A stretch of DNA of 64,000 bases. Source: Pseudorhizobium flavum (GTDB lineage Bacteria; Pseudomonadota; Alphaproteobacteria; Rhizobiales; Rhizobiaceae). A program made the translations under genes and the position numbers. This document shows, in pieces, positions 34,450 to 43,196 of this stretch. The notes under the pieces are model-generated. The model was given only the letters and a program-made list of their open reading frames with translations, had not been told where the DNA came from and did no database searches. How positions within the stretch are numbered: position 1 is the first letter of the stretch; each line of letters starts with the position of its first letter. The stretch lies in NCBI RefSeq assembly GCF_902502825.2, contig NZ_LR723670.1, forward strand, positions 3,038,001 to 3,102,000, given 5' to 3'.

Positions 34450-35442
34450 TCAGCCGCCATCGCCATGATTGGTGCGGGAATGCCAGTGCCAGGCGGAGCG
34501 GATGATCTCCTCGAGGCTAAACCGAGGCTGCCATCCAAGCACCTCCCTCGCCCTCGCATTGTCTGCGACGAGCGACGTGGAATCGCCGTCGCGACGGCCC
34601 ACATATTCAACGGGAAAGGGTCGACCCGAAACGACGGAAATGGCCGCCAGCAACTCCTTCACCGTCGTTCCGGTCCCCGTCCCCAGGTTCAGCTCGACGG
34701 TCTCTCCCCCCTCGAGAAGATAATCGACGGCCCGGACATGTGCGTCCGCCAGGTCAAGGACATGGATATAATCGCGAACGCACGTGCCGTCGCGCGTGTC
34801 ATAGTCGCTGCCGAAGACCTTGAAACCTTCTCGGCGGCCAAGTGCTGCTTCTATTGCCAACGGGATGGCGTGCGTCTCCGGGCTATGCCACTCGCCGATC
34901 CGTCCCTCGGGATCCGCCCCGGCGGCATTGAAATAGCGCAGCATGACGGAGCGCAGCCCCTTGTAGGTTCCGAAGTCCTTGAGGGCCTGCTCTATGATCC
35001 ATTTGGTCCGGCCATAAGGATTGATGGGGACCTGCCGGTGGGTCTCGTCCATCGGCACCTGATCGGGGAGTCCGTACGTCGCACAGGTCGAGGAAAACAC
35101 GAACGCGTCGACACCCGCCGACATGGCCGCCGACAACAGGGTCAGAGCGCCCACGACATTGTTTTCGTAGAAGGCGACCGGATCTTTGACGGACTCGCCT
35201 ACTTCGATCAGTGCTGCGAAATGAAGAACCGCGTCAGGGCGATGGGTCGCAAAAACCTCGTCCAGTCGTTTCCGGTCGCGGATATCCCCCTCCTCGAGCG
35301 GCCCCCAGCGAACGAACTCCGAATGACCGTTGGAGAGGTTATCGAAGACGATGGGCTGGTAACCCCGCTCAGCCAGAACGAGGCAGGTGTGTGAGCCGAT
35401 GTATCCCGCTCCCCCGACTACCAGGACTTTCTTCTGCGTCAT
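34450..35442 (-). CDS. galE: UDP-glucose 4-epimerase
   Basis: A 330-residue short-chain dehydrogenase-type epimerase. KKVLVVGGAGYIGSHTCLVL (NAD binding), HFAALIEVGESV, VFSSTCATYGLP with the catalytic Ser/Thr, NPYGRTKWIIEQ with the catalytic YxxxK, and LRYFNAAGADP are all present. It interconverts UDP-glucose and UDP-galactose for surface polysaccharide (ExoB role in rhizobia) and galactose use. ATG 35442 has GAGGG upstream. The gene stands alone and is divergent from a TRAP transporter operon. Confidence 0.93.
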   Translation of the reverse strand: MTQKKVLVVGGAGYIGSHTCLVLAERGYQPIVFDNLSNGHSEFVRWGPLEEGDIRDRKRLDEVFATHRPDAVLHFAALIEVGESVKDPVAFYENNVVGALTLLSAAMSAGVDAFVFSSTCATYGLPDQVPMDETHRQVPINPYGRTKWIIEQALKDFGTYKGLRSVMLRYFNAAGADPEGRIGEWHSPETHAIPLAIEAALGRREGFKVFGSDYDTRDGTCVRDYIHVLDLADAHVRAVDYLLEGGETVELNLGTGTGTTVKELLAAISVVSGRPFPVEYVGRRDGDSTSLVADNARAREVLGWQPRFSLEEIIRSAWHWHSRTNHGDGG

Positions 35443-35708
35443 ACGCCCTCGCCACACCAACGATTGGAACGGCGGCAATATAGACGGCACTGAATAGATT
35501 GAAACAAGCGAGATATAGTAAGGTTACCGGCGTGGCGGGAAGGTAGTGCGGCTCCCTCGGAGCCTCGGCCGGACAATGTCGAAAAACAGCTCCTTCGACC
35601 TGGGAAGCGTACTCCTCGGGTTGTCTGACAGCTTGACCCTGCTATGGTTTTCGCGGATGGACGGACGGGAACCCTGCACATGCGGGTCTCGTAGTAGGAG
35701 GAACACTC

Positions 35709-36701
35709 ATGAACATGTTTATCGGGCGCCTCGCCGCCCTTGGCCTTGCTGCATCCACTCTTTGGACCGGTTGCGCTTTTGCCCAGACTACCGAAGTCAA
35801 GATCGCTTACGCTCTGGCGCGAGAATCCCACTACGGCGCCGCTGCCGATGGTTGGGACAAATATGTTACCGAAACCAGCGGCGGCCGGTTCACCTTCACG
35901 CATTTCCCCTCCTCCGCCCAGGGCGGCGAGCGTGAAGTCATTGAAGGGCTGCAGCTCGGAACCGGCGTTCAAGCGGTTGTGGTCTCTTCCGGAGCTCTCT
36001 CCAACTTCGTGCCAGAGATCGGCGTCACCGACATCCCCTTCCTGTTCCGCGACCTCGGCCATGCGCGTGCAGTCCTTGACGGGCCGATCGGCCAGGATAT
36101 CCTCTCGAAGTTCGCGGACCGGCAGCTGATCGCGCTCGCCTGGGGCGAACAGGGCTTCCGCCACATCACCAACAATCGCCAGCCGATCGAGAAGCCGGAA
36201 GATCTTGCCGGCCTGAAGATCCGCACGATGGAAAACCCGGTTCACATCACCGCCTTCGAGACGGCCGGTGCCGCTCCGACGCCTATGTCCTGGCCAGAAG
36301 TCATTCCCGCCCTGCAGCAGGGCGCCATCGACGGGCAGGAAAACCCTCTGTCGGTGATTGTCTCCGCCAAGCTGTGGGAAGTGCAGAAGTACCTGACCGT
36401 TTCCGGTCACGTCTACTCTCCCGCCATGCTGATCGTCTCGCCGACCTTCTGGGACAGCCTCTCGGACGAGGACAAGAAGATCTTCGCGGATGGCGCTCTC
36501 AAGGGCAAGGAAGCCATGCGCGCCTTCGTCGATGATTCGGAGAAGAACGGCGTTGAAACTGCCAAGCAGGCGGGAATGCAGGTCAACGAACTGAGCGACG
36601 AGCAGAAGGCGCAGTTCCAGCAGGCAATCCAGGCGGCCTACGAGCAGTACTACGAGACCTTCACCAAGGAACTGATCGACCAGATCATTGCAACGAAGTG
36701 A
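35709..36701 (+). CDS. TRAP transporter solute-binding protein (DctP family)
   Basis: A 330-residue periplasmic binding protein with a signal peptide ending WTGCAFAQ. TTEVKIAYALARESHYGAAA, LAGLKIRTMENPVHITAFET and EVIPALQQGAIDGQENPLSV are DctP signatures, with the ligand-binding arginine in KIRTM. TAGGAGGAACACTC precedes the ATG. The substrate cannot be read; C4-dicarboxylates, sugar acids and aromatic acids are all possible. The downstream dctQ-dctM genes complete the transporter. Confidence 0.9.
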   Translation: MNMFIGRLAALGLAASTLWTGCAFAQTTEVKIAYALARESHYGAAADGWDKYVTETSGGRFTFTHFPSSAQGGEREVIEGLQLGTGVQAVVVSSGALSNFVPEIGVTDIPFLFRDLGHARAVLDGPIGQDILSKFADRQLIALAWGEQGFRHITNNRQPIEKPEDLAGLKIRTMENPVHITAFETAGAAPTPMSWPEVIPALQQGAIDGQENPLSVIVSAKLWEVQKYLTVSGHVYSPAMLIVSPTFWDSLSDEDKKIFADGALKGKEAMRAFVDDSEKNGVETAKQAGMQVNELSDEQKAQFQQAIQAAYEQYYETFTKELIDQIIATK

Positions 36702-36702
36702 A

Positions 36703-37275
36703 ATGACCTTGAAGCGTCCCGCCGAACGGCGGGGCGCCACTTCGACGGGGGCCTCTGAAATGCTGGCACGCAAGGCCGAAACTATCTTCATCGAAGCCAA
36801 TAGATGGGCGCTGATCGCGATCCTCTCGCTGATGGCCGTTCTTGTCTTCACCAATGTCTGCCTTCGCTACTTCACCAACCACTCCATCACATGGTCGGAC
36901 GAGGTCTCCCGCCATCTGATGATCTGGCTGACCTTCATCGGCGCCGGTCTGACACTCCGCCACGGCGGACTCGTCGCGATCGACAATCTGCAGGCGGTGC
37001 TGGCGGGGCGCCAGGCACGGGCGCTCCGCGCGTTGGTCGCAGCGATCATGATCATCTTCTTCCTGACGATGATCTGGGCCGGAAAGATCTACGTGGAGCG
37101 GACAATGTTTCAGACGACACCCTCAACGAGGATTCCGTTCGGCTACATCTACCTCGCCATGCCCATCGGCTTCGGCCTGCTCATCATCCACTTCCTGCTG
37201 GTCCTGAAGACTTATCTTGCGGGCGGAATGGGCGCTCTTCAACAGAGCGACGACGCCCCGCCGGTGGCAGGATAA
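36703..37275 (+). CDS. TRAP transporter small permease (DctQ family)
   Basis: A 190-residue membrane protein with four hydrophobic segments and the DctQ motif NVCLRYFTNHSITWSDEVSR followed by MIWLTFIGAGLTLRHGG. The start is uncertain: ATG 36703 (no clear ribosome binding site, just after the dctP stop) or ATG 36760, which gives the more usual N-terminus MLARKAETIF and a 171-residue protein. Confidence 0.85.
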   Translation: MTLKRPAERRGATSTGASEMLARKAETIFIEANRWALIAILSLMAVLVFTNVCLRYFTNHSITWSDEVSRHLMIWLTFIGAGLTLRHGGLVAIDNLQAVLAGRQARALRALVAAIMIIFFLTMIWAGKIYVERTMFQTTPSTRIPFGYIYLAMPIGFGLLIIHFLLVLKTYLAGGMGALQQSDDAPPVAG

Positions 37276-37321
37276 CGGTGACCGCCGCCCCTCACGATCC
37301 AGCCGAAAAATTCGAAACCCG

Positions 37322-38605
37322 ATGATAATCATACTTTTTGCCTCGTTCTTCGTCCTGCTGGCTCTCGGCGTTCCTGTCGCCTTCACGCTCGCGATTGCGA
37401 CCTGGCTGGCAGTCGTGCTGGGCAGCAGCTATCCGCAGATCGTGGTGATCAAGGAGATGTTCACGGGCGTGGACAGCTTTCCTCTCCTGGCAGTACCGTT
37501 CTTCATCCTGGCTGCAGAACTCATGACGGGCGGCGCGCTGACCCACCACCTGCTGCGGCTGGCATCCCAGTTCGTCGGCAGGGCGCGGGGTGGTTTGGGC
37601 TACGCAAGCATTATCTCGACCACGCTTTTCGCCGGGATTTCTGGCTCCGCGCTCGCCGCCGCCGCCGGCCCCGGAGCAATGTCGATCCGCATGATGGAAA
37701 CGAGTGGTTACGACAAGCGATATGCCTCCGCGCTTGCGGCAGCGGTCGCCGTGGTCGACCCGATCATCCCTCCCTCCATCACCATGATCATCTATGCACT
37801 TCAGGATCAGCGGGTGTCGGTGGGCGGGCTTTTCCTGGCGGGCGTGGTGCCCGGCCTCGTCATCTCTGCGGCGATGTGCGTCGTGAACTTCTATGTCTCC
37901 CGCAAGCGGAACTATCGCTCGCTGGACATCAGGCCAAGCCTCAAGGAGATGGTGGCGAATACGCTCTACGCGGTACCCGCGCTAGCACTCATCGTCATCG
38001 TCGTCGGCGGTATCCGTTTCGGCTGGTTCACGCCCACCGAGGCTTCCGTGATTGCGGTCTTCTACGCGCTCTTCTGCGGTATGTTCATCTACCGTTCGCT
38101 GAAGGTGAAGGACCTTCCCGAGATCATCTTCCGCTCTGCCATGGTGACTGTCGGCATACTGCTGATCCTGGCCTCCGCGCGTGCCTTCGCCTGGGTGCTC
38201 ATTATTGAAGGCGTTCCGCAGTTCCTGGCAGACACCATCATTGGCTGGGACCTCAGCCCGATCGTCTTCCTCCTCGCGGTCAACGTGCTGCTGCTGATCT
38301 TCGGCATGTTCATGGACCCGCTGCCCGGGGTGATGATCCTTGTCCCGATCCTCGCGCCGATTGCCTTCCAGCTTGGCGTAGACCCGATACAGTTCGCCAT
38401 GATCGTGATCCTCAACCTCACGGTCGGCCTCATCACGCCGCCGGTGGGTGCCCTGCTCTTCGTGGTTTCGTCCGTCGTCAAGATCAAGGTCAGCGAGATC
38501 ACCCGGGAAATCTCCCCCTTCCTCATCGCTTATGTGGTGGTGCTGCTCCTGGTGACGTTCGTACCGGCCCTTTCGACATGGCTGCCGAGGCTGGCCGGAT
38601 TCTAG
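37322..38605 (+). CDS. TRAP transporter large permease (DctM family)
   Basis: A 427-residue integral membrane protein with about twelve hydrophobic segments. LGVPVAFTLAIATWLAVVLG, FAGISGSALAAAAGPGAMSI, VVDPIIPPSITMIIYALQ, FGMFMDPLPGVMILVPILAP and GLITPPVGALLFVVSSV are the DctM motifs. It carries the transport path of the second TRAP system. The stop codon shares the tetranucleotide CTAG with the stop of the convergent ubiX gene, so no space remains for a terminator. Confidence 0.92.
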   Translation: MIIILFASFFVLLALGVPVAFTLAIATWLAVVLGSSYPQIVVIKEMFTGVDSFPLLAVPFFILAAELMTGGALTHHLLRLASQFVGRARGGLGYASIISTTLFAGISGSALAAAAGPGAMSIRMMETSGYDKRYASALAAAVAVVDPIIPPSITMIIYALQDQRVSVGGLFLAGVVPGLVISAAMCVVNFYVSRKRNYRSLDIRPSLKEMVANTLYAVPALALIVIVVGGIRFGWFTPTEASVIAVFYALFCGMFIYRSLKVKDLPEIIFRSAMVTVGILLILASARAFAWVLIIEGVPQFLADTIIGWDLSPIVFLLAVNVLLLIFGMFMDPLPGVMILVPILAPIAFQLGVDPIQFAMIVILNLTVGLITPPVGALLFVVSSVVKIKVSEITREISPFLIAYVVVLLLVTFVPALSTWLPRLAGF

Positions 38606-39183
38606 GGCAAGTCCGGGTTCCACTCCCGTGACCGCGAGCCGATCGGCAGGTGCAACTGGTCGATCGCTCGCGCGGCCAAATGTTCGACGATCTCGTCGAC
38701 TGTGGTTGGCCGGTGGTAGAAGGCAGGAACCGGCGGCATGACGATGCCACCTATTTCCGTCACCGCGCACATGTTGCGGAGATGGCCGAGATGCAGCGGC
38801 GTCTCCCGCGTCAGCAGGACCAGCTTGCGCCGCTCCTTCAGGTGGACGTCAGCTGCACGCAGCAGGAGATTGTCTGAAACGCCTGTCGCAATAGCGGCGA
38901 GCGTCCGCATAGAACATGGGGCAATGATCATGCCGTCCGTGTGGAAGGAGCCGCTGGCGATGGCGGCCCCGATATCCTCGCGTCGATAGAAGCGTCCGGC
39001 AAGCTGCCGGACACGATCGAGAGCATCTGTACCAGCCTCATGCAGAAGCGTTCGCTCGGCTGCGGCCGAGATCACCACATGGCTCTCGACCACGCCACTT
39101 TCAGCCAGCAGGCGCAGGATCCTTAGCGGGATGAGAGCGCCAGACGCTCCCGAAATACCGACCACCACCCTGAGAGCAATCAT
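38602..39183 (-). CDS. ubiX: UbiX-type flavin prenyltransferase
   Basis: A 193-residue flavoprotein: VVVGISGASGALIPLRILRL, SGSFHTDGMIIAPCSMRTLA with the conserved CS, NLLLRAADVHLKERRKLVLL and RETPLHLGHLRNMCAVTEIG are the UbiX/Pad1 signatures. It attaches a dimethylallyl group to reduced FMN, making the prenylated cofactor for UbiD-type decarboxylases. It overlaps ubiD by four bases in the same operon, so its partner is certain from context. Confidence 0.93.
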   Translation of the reverse strand: MIALRVVVGISGASGALIPLRILRLLAESGVVESHVVISAAAERTLLHEAGTDALDRVRQLAGRFYRREDIGAAIASGSFHTDGMIIAPCSMRTLAAIATGVSDNLLLRAADVHLKERRKLVLLTRETPLHLGHLRNMCAVTEIGGIVMPPVPAFYHRPTTVDEIVEHLAARAIDQLHLPIGSRSREWNPDLP

Positions 39184-40685
39184 CGCCACTGCTCCAGGCC
39201 AAGGCCTGCCCAGAGGGCATCGATCCGGGAAACAACATCCGGAGACATGGAAAGCACGCGCCCCCACTCGCGATCGGTCTCCGGGGGAAACTTGTTGGTT
39301 GCATCGAGCCCGAGCTTTGCGCCAAGCCCCGGCTGGGGCGACGCAAAGTCGAGATAGTCGATCGGCGTGTCGCGGATGAGCAGCAGGTCGCGTCCGGCAT
39401 CAAACCGGGTGGATAGCGCCCACAGGACGTCGGCCCACTTACGGACATTGATGTCGGGATCGACGGTGATGATCAGCTTCGTATAGCTGAACTGCGGCAA
39501 CATCGACCAGAGTCCCATCATGATCCGTCGCGCCTGTCCCGGATAGCGCTTGTCGATCGACACGACCATCCCGCGGTAGGAGCAGGCCTCCGGTGGCATC
39601 CACAGATCGGTGATCTCGGGGAACTGCCGCTTGGCGAGAGGCAGGAAGAGTTCTAGCATGGCCTCTCCCAGAACGGACGGCTCGTCCGGCGGTCGTCCGG
39701 TAAAGGTTGAGAGGTAGACGGGCTTTCGTCGGCTGGTGATCGCAGACAACCGCATGACCGGAAACGGCTCGACCGAGTTGTAGTAGCCGGTATGATCGCC
39801 ATAGGGCCCTTCATTGGCAGTCTCGGTCGCCGAGACCGTGCCTTCCAGGACGATCTCTGCGTTTGCCGGCACTGGGAGCGGCACGGTAAGCGCCTGGGCG
39901 ACAGCGGTTCGCCGCTTCCTAAGTACGCCAGAGAACGAAAGCTCGCTCATGCCCTCGGGCAGAGGCATGACAGCGGCAAGAAGCAGAGCAGGATCGGCGC
40001 CGATGACCACAGCCACCGGCATATCCTCCCCGCGTTTCTGCCACAGGCGATGGTGACCTGCACCTCCTCGATGTGCGAGCCAGCGCATAACCAACCGGTT
40101 CTTGCCGAGCACCTGCATCCGGTAGATGCCGACATTGATATCGCCCGGATCATCGGGACTGCGCGTAATCACCAGTGGCCAGCTCACGAGCGGCGCCGGC
40201 TCTCCCGGCCAGCACCACTGGATCGGGAGCCTTGAAAGATCCATCTCCTCGCCCCGCCAAACGACTTCCTGGCATGGTGGGTTGATGGTCCGGTTGGAGC
40301 GCATCGCAAGCGCAGCGGTCAGCAACGGCGCGCTCCTCATCACGTCGCGGATCGATCTCGGCAGCTCCGGGTGACGCAGCCTCGCAAGCAACTCCGCCAG
40401 TCCGCCAATCCCGCCTCCGGCAAGCCCCAGTCCCCATTCGATACGTTCCCGCGTCCCGAAGAGGTTTGCCAGCAGCGGAATGTTGGAGGGGCGCCCGTCT
40501 GCATGGACCGGGTTCTCGAACAGAAGGGCAGGCCCCCCGGCATTCAGGACCCGGCGGTGGATCTCGGTCACTTCATGGACGAGACTGACCGGTTGCGTGA
40601 TCCGCGTCAGCCGTCCACGTCGTTCGAGCTCCCCCACGAAATGCTGAAGCGATTCATAGCTGCGCGGCGGCGTGCATGTGTCCAT
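39180..40685 (-). CDS. ubiD: UbiD-family prenyl-FMN decarboxylase
   Basis: A 501-residue protein with UbiD motifs: LENPV-like LLFENPVHADGRPSNIPLL, NVGIYRMQVLGKNRLVMRWL, EGPYGDHTGYYNSVEPFPV and LPQFSYTKLIITVDPDINVR. In ubiquinone synthesis UbiD removes the carboxyl of 3-polyprenyl-4-hydroxybenzoate. The neighbouring ubiTUV genes favour this role over decarboxylation of other aromatic acids, although the family includes those too. ATG at 40685; the divergent region to ubiT is 95 bases and holds a FixK/FNR-type palindrome. Confidence 0.9.
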   Translation of the reverse strand: MDTCTPPRSYESLQHFVGELERRGRLTRITQPVSLVHEVTEIHRRVLNAGGPALLFENPVHADGRPSNIPLLANLFGTRERIEWGLGLAGGGIGGLAELLARLRHPELPRSIRDVMRSAPLLTAALAMRSNRTINPPCQEVVWRGEEMDLSRLPIQWCWPGEPAPLVSWPLVITRSPDDPGDINVGIYRMQVLGKNRLVMRWLAHRGGAGHHRLWQKRGEDMPVAVVIGADPALLLAAVMPLPEGMSELSFSGVLRKRRTAVAQALTVPLPVPANAEIVLEGTVSATETANEGPYGDHTGYYNSVEPFPVMRLSAITSRRKPVYLSTFTGRPPDEPSVLGEAMLELFLPLAKRQFPEITDLWMPPEACSYRGMVVSIDKRYPGQARRIMMGLWSMLPQFSYTKLIITVDPDINVRKWADVLWALSTRFDAGRDLLLIRDTPIDYLDFASPQPGLGAKLGLDATNKFPPETDREWGRVLSMSPDVVSRIDALWAGLGLEQWR

Positions 40686-40719
40686 GCGCTGTCTGTCGCG
40701 GGCAAAAACCGAGCTGTCT

Positions 40720-40733
40720 TTGCTCTAGCGCAA
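40720..40733. promoter_or_regulatory. FixK/FNR-type box between ubiD and ubiT
   Basis: TTGCTCTAGCGCAA has perfect TTGC/GCAA arms around a CTAG centre and fits the rhizobial FixK2-type consensus TTG(A/C)-N6-(T/G)CAA. If it acts at -41.5 for ubiT, a -10 hexamer would be expected near 40756-40761, where TAGGTT occurs (40755-40760). For ubiD the same spacing would put the transcript start at the ATG, so ubiT is the likely target. Confidence 0.6.
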
Positions 40734-40780
40734 GTCGGTCCGCCGAATCCGGACTAGGTTCCCCCATCTCTAGGATTCAA

Positions 40781-41290
40781 ATGATGAAAATCCCTTCGTA
40801 CCTGTCGCTCCCGATCCGTTATGTGCCGGTGCCCATCCTCGAAAGAGCGACGCAGATGGTCTTTCGGAAAGTCCTCGCCGAGCATCCGGACCTCTTCCAT
40901 CGGCTTGGTGCCTATCGACAGAAACGGTTCGCCTTCCGGCCGACCGATCTGCCCGTCGCATTTATCGTCAACCCATCGCTCCCGTCCCTCTCCGTCATCC
41001 GGAAGACGGAGAATGCCACAGCCGACTGCACAATCGAAGCTACGATCGTCCACCTGCTAGCGCTCCTGGAGGGCCGGTGCGATGCCGATGCCCTGTTCTT
41101 CGCCCGCGAGATCACCGTCACGGGCGATATGGAAGCAATGCTCGCGCTTCGAAATGCGCTCGACGACAGCCTGATCGACCTGCCGACAGAGATCGGCAAG
41201 CTGGGGGGGCCTTTTGGCTCGCTGCTCAGATGGTCGGCCTCCGAGATACGCGAGCGAGTTCTTCCACGGGAGCAACAGAGATGGAACTGA
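40781..41290 (+). CDS. ubiT: SCP2-domain accessory factor UbiT
   Basis: A 169-residue protein with an SCP2 lipid-binding domain: YLSLPIRYVPVPILERATQM, LGAYRQKRFAFRPTDLPVAF and ITVTGDMEAMLALRNALDD. UbiT is the counterpart of UbiJ that holds the ubiquinone precursor during oxygen-independent hydroxylation. ubiU and ubiV follow with overlapping frames, which fixes the identification. Two consecutive ATGs (40781, 40784) lie behind AGGATTCAA; the second has slightly better spacing. Confidence 0.9.
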   Translation: MMKIPSYLSLPIRYVPVPILERATQMVFRKVLAEHPDLFHRLGAYRQKRFAFRPTDLPVAFIVNPSLPSLSVIRKTENATADCTIEATIVHLLALLEGRCDADALFFAREITVTGDMEAMLALRNALDDSLIDLPTEIGKLGGPFGSLLRWSASEIRERVLPREQQRWN

Positions 41291-42258
41291 TTTGTCCGGC
41301 AGGCACCCCAGCCGCCTTTCGTGAGGCCGTGGATGCCCGTGCCGATGCCGTCTATTGCGGCTTTGCCGACGAGACCAACGCCCGCAACTTCCCCGGCTTG
41401 AACTTCAGTCGTGAGGAACTGGCGAGATCCATCTCCTACGCACGGCAGAAGGGCGTTCGAACCCTGGTGGCGCTCAATACCTTCATGCGCGCGGGAAGCG
41501 AAACGCTCTGGTACAAGAGAGCCGCCGACGCGGTCGCCGTCGGCGCGGACGCGTTGATCGTGGCTGATTTCGGCTTGATGGCGCATGTGGCAGAACATCA
41601 TCCTGAGCAGCGCCTGCATGCATCCGTGCAGGCCTCCGCGTCGAATGTCGATGCCATCAACTTCCTGGTCACGGCATTCGGCGTGAAGCGGGTCGTCCTG
41701 CCGCGAACCCTGACCATCGCCGACATCGCCCGCATCGCCCGCAAGATCGACTGTGAGGTGGAGGTCTTTGTCTTCGGCGGGCTGTGCGTCATGGCTGAAG
41801 GCCGCTGCTCGCTCTCCTCCTATGCCACCGGCAAGTCGCCGAACATGAACGGTGTCTGCTCGCCCGCGACACATGTGCGATACCGTGAAGACAGGGGCGA
41901 GCTCGTCTCCGAACTCGGCGACTATACAATAAACCGGTTCCCACCCGGAGAGGCGGCAGGCTATCCGACCCTGTGCAAGGGCCGTTTCGAAGTCGCCGAC
42001 AGTCATGGCTATGCCTTCGAGGACCCTGTGTCCCTGGACATCATGGATCACGTCGACGCCCTGCGGGAGGCAGGGGTCAGCGCGCTCAAGGTGGAAGGCC
42101 GCCAGCGCGGCAAAGCGTACGTTGCGGAGGTCGTCGGCACCTTGAGGCGCGCACTCGCGGCTCAGGGGGCCGAGCGCCAGGCGCTCCTCAGCCGCCTGCG
42201 CCATCTGAGCGAAGGACAGAAGACCACATCCGGCGCCTACGAGAAAAGATGGAGATGA
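41281..42258 (+). CDS. ubiU: Oxygen-independent ubiquinone hydroxylation protein UbiU
   Basis: A 325-residue U32-peptidase-like protein. The four cysteines C169, C176, C193 and C232 (GGLCVMAEGRCSLSS, NGVCSP, TLCKGRF) have the spacing of the 4Fe-4S ligands in E. coli UbiU. With UbiV it hydroxylates the ubiquinone ring without oxygen, using prephenate as hydroxyl donor in the known system. The start overlaps the ubiT stop by ten bases. The N-terminus MELICPAGTPAAFREAVDAR is typical. Confidence 0.94.
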   Translation: MELICPAGTPAAFREAVDARADAVYCGFADETNARNFPGLNFSREELARSISYARQKGVRTLVALNTFMRAGSETLWYKRAADAVAVGADALIVADFGLMAHVAEHHPEQRLHASVQASASNVDAINFLVTAFGVKRVVLPRTLTIADIARIARKIDCEVEVFVFGGLCVMAEGRCSLSSYATGKSPNMNGVCSPATHVRYREDRGELVSELGDYTINRFPPGEAAGYPTLCKGRFEVADSHGYAFEDPVSLDIMDHVDALREAGVSALKVEGRQRGKAYVAEVVGTLRRALAAQGAERQALLSRLRHLSEGQKTTSGAYEKRWR

Positions 42259-42263
42259 AGTGC

Positions 42264-43196
42264 ATGCCTGCGACCGCCAGCCTGACCCTCGGACCCGTGC
42301 TTTATCTCTGGGACGGCCCCAAATGGCGTGACTTCTATTTCCGCATTGCCGACGAGGCGGACGTCAGCCGCGTGGTGATTGGCGAGACCGTCTGTTCCAA
42401 GCGGCTACATTTCACCGAGCCCTACATCGCCGATGTCGTAGAAAGATTGGCGGCGGCGGGAAAAGAGATCGTGTTTTCCACGCTTGCGATGGTGACGCTG
42501 GAGCGGGAAAGCCAGCATGTACGCAACCTGATCGAGACGACGACGAACCTGGTGGAGGCAAGCGACCTGTCCGCCCTGGGTCTCCTGAACGGCAGAGAGC
42601 ACGTGATCGGCCCCCTCATCAATGTCTACAACGCGGCGACGGCAAGGCTTCTGGCGTCTCGCGGTGCGCAGACAATATGCCTGCCGCCGGAACTACCGAT
42701 GACGTCCATTGCGGCGATCGCTTCGGACGCAAGGGAAGTGGACTACGAAGTCTTCGCCTTCGGGCGGATGCCGCTCGCGATATCGGCCCGTTGCGCCCAT
42801 GCGAGATCCAAGGGACACATCAAGGACAACTGCCAGTTCGTCTGCGGCGAAGAGCCAGATGGTCTTCCCGTCCGGACACTCGACCGACAATCCTTCCTGG
42901 TCCTGAACGGCGTCCAGACGGTGTCCCACACCTGCCAGATGCTTGCCGCGGAACTGCCGTCGTTGCGCGAGGCGGACGTTTCGCGCTTCCGGCTGTCGCC
43001 GCAGGACTGTGACATGGTGGCGATTGCGGAGGTGTTCGCTGATCTTCTGGCGGATCGTATCGCGGCTGAAGAGGCTGTGGCACGGGTCGGCCTCGTCTAT
43101 CCGGAGGTTCCCCTCTCGAATGGCTTCCTTCACGCCCGCGAAGGTGCGGCCTGGGTAGCGCGAGGACGCAACACCGCCGCCCACGCCACACTCTAG
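42264..43196 (+). CDS. ubiV: Oxygen-independent ubiquinone hydroxylation protein UbiV
   Basis: A 310-residue U32-family partner of UbiU. Cysteines C44 (GETVCSKR), C177 (ISARCAHAR), C190 and C194 (KDNCQFVC) show the 13-and-4 spacing of the second 4Fe-4S cluster seen in E. coli UbiV. LTLGPVLYLWDGPKWRDFY and VFVLNG-like SFLVLNGVQTVSHTCQM are also conserved. ATG 42264 is preferred because GGAG lies nine bases upstream; ATGs at 42249 and 42255 overlap the ubiU stop and are alternatives. Confidence 0.93.
   Translation: MPATASLTLGPVLYLWDGPKWRDFYFRIADEADVSRVVIGETVCSKRLHFTEPYIADVVERLAAAGKEIVFSTLAMVTLERESQHVRNLIETTTNLVEASDLSALGLLNGREHVIGPLINVYNAATARLLASRGAQTICLPPELPMTSIAAIASDAREVDYEVFAFGRMPLAISARCAHARSKGHIKDNCQFVCGEEPDGLPVRTLDRQSFLVLNGVQTVSHTCQMLAAELPSLREADVSRFRLSPQDCDMVAIAEVFADLLADRIAAEEAVARVGLVYPEVPLSNGFLHAREGAAWVARGRNTAAHATL

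Noticed and set aside
35466..35470. GGAAC near the galE start considered as an EcfG promoter
   Set aside because: No TT lies 18-19 bases downstream and the orientation points away from galE, so the motif is chance.
35439..36854. Antisense frame of 471 codons opposite the second TRAP binding protein
   Set aside because: The sense strand encodes a complete DctP protein with signal peptide; the antisense translation has no family sequence and no ribosome binding site.
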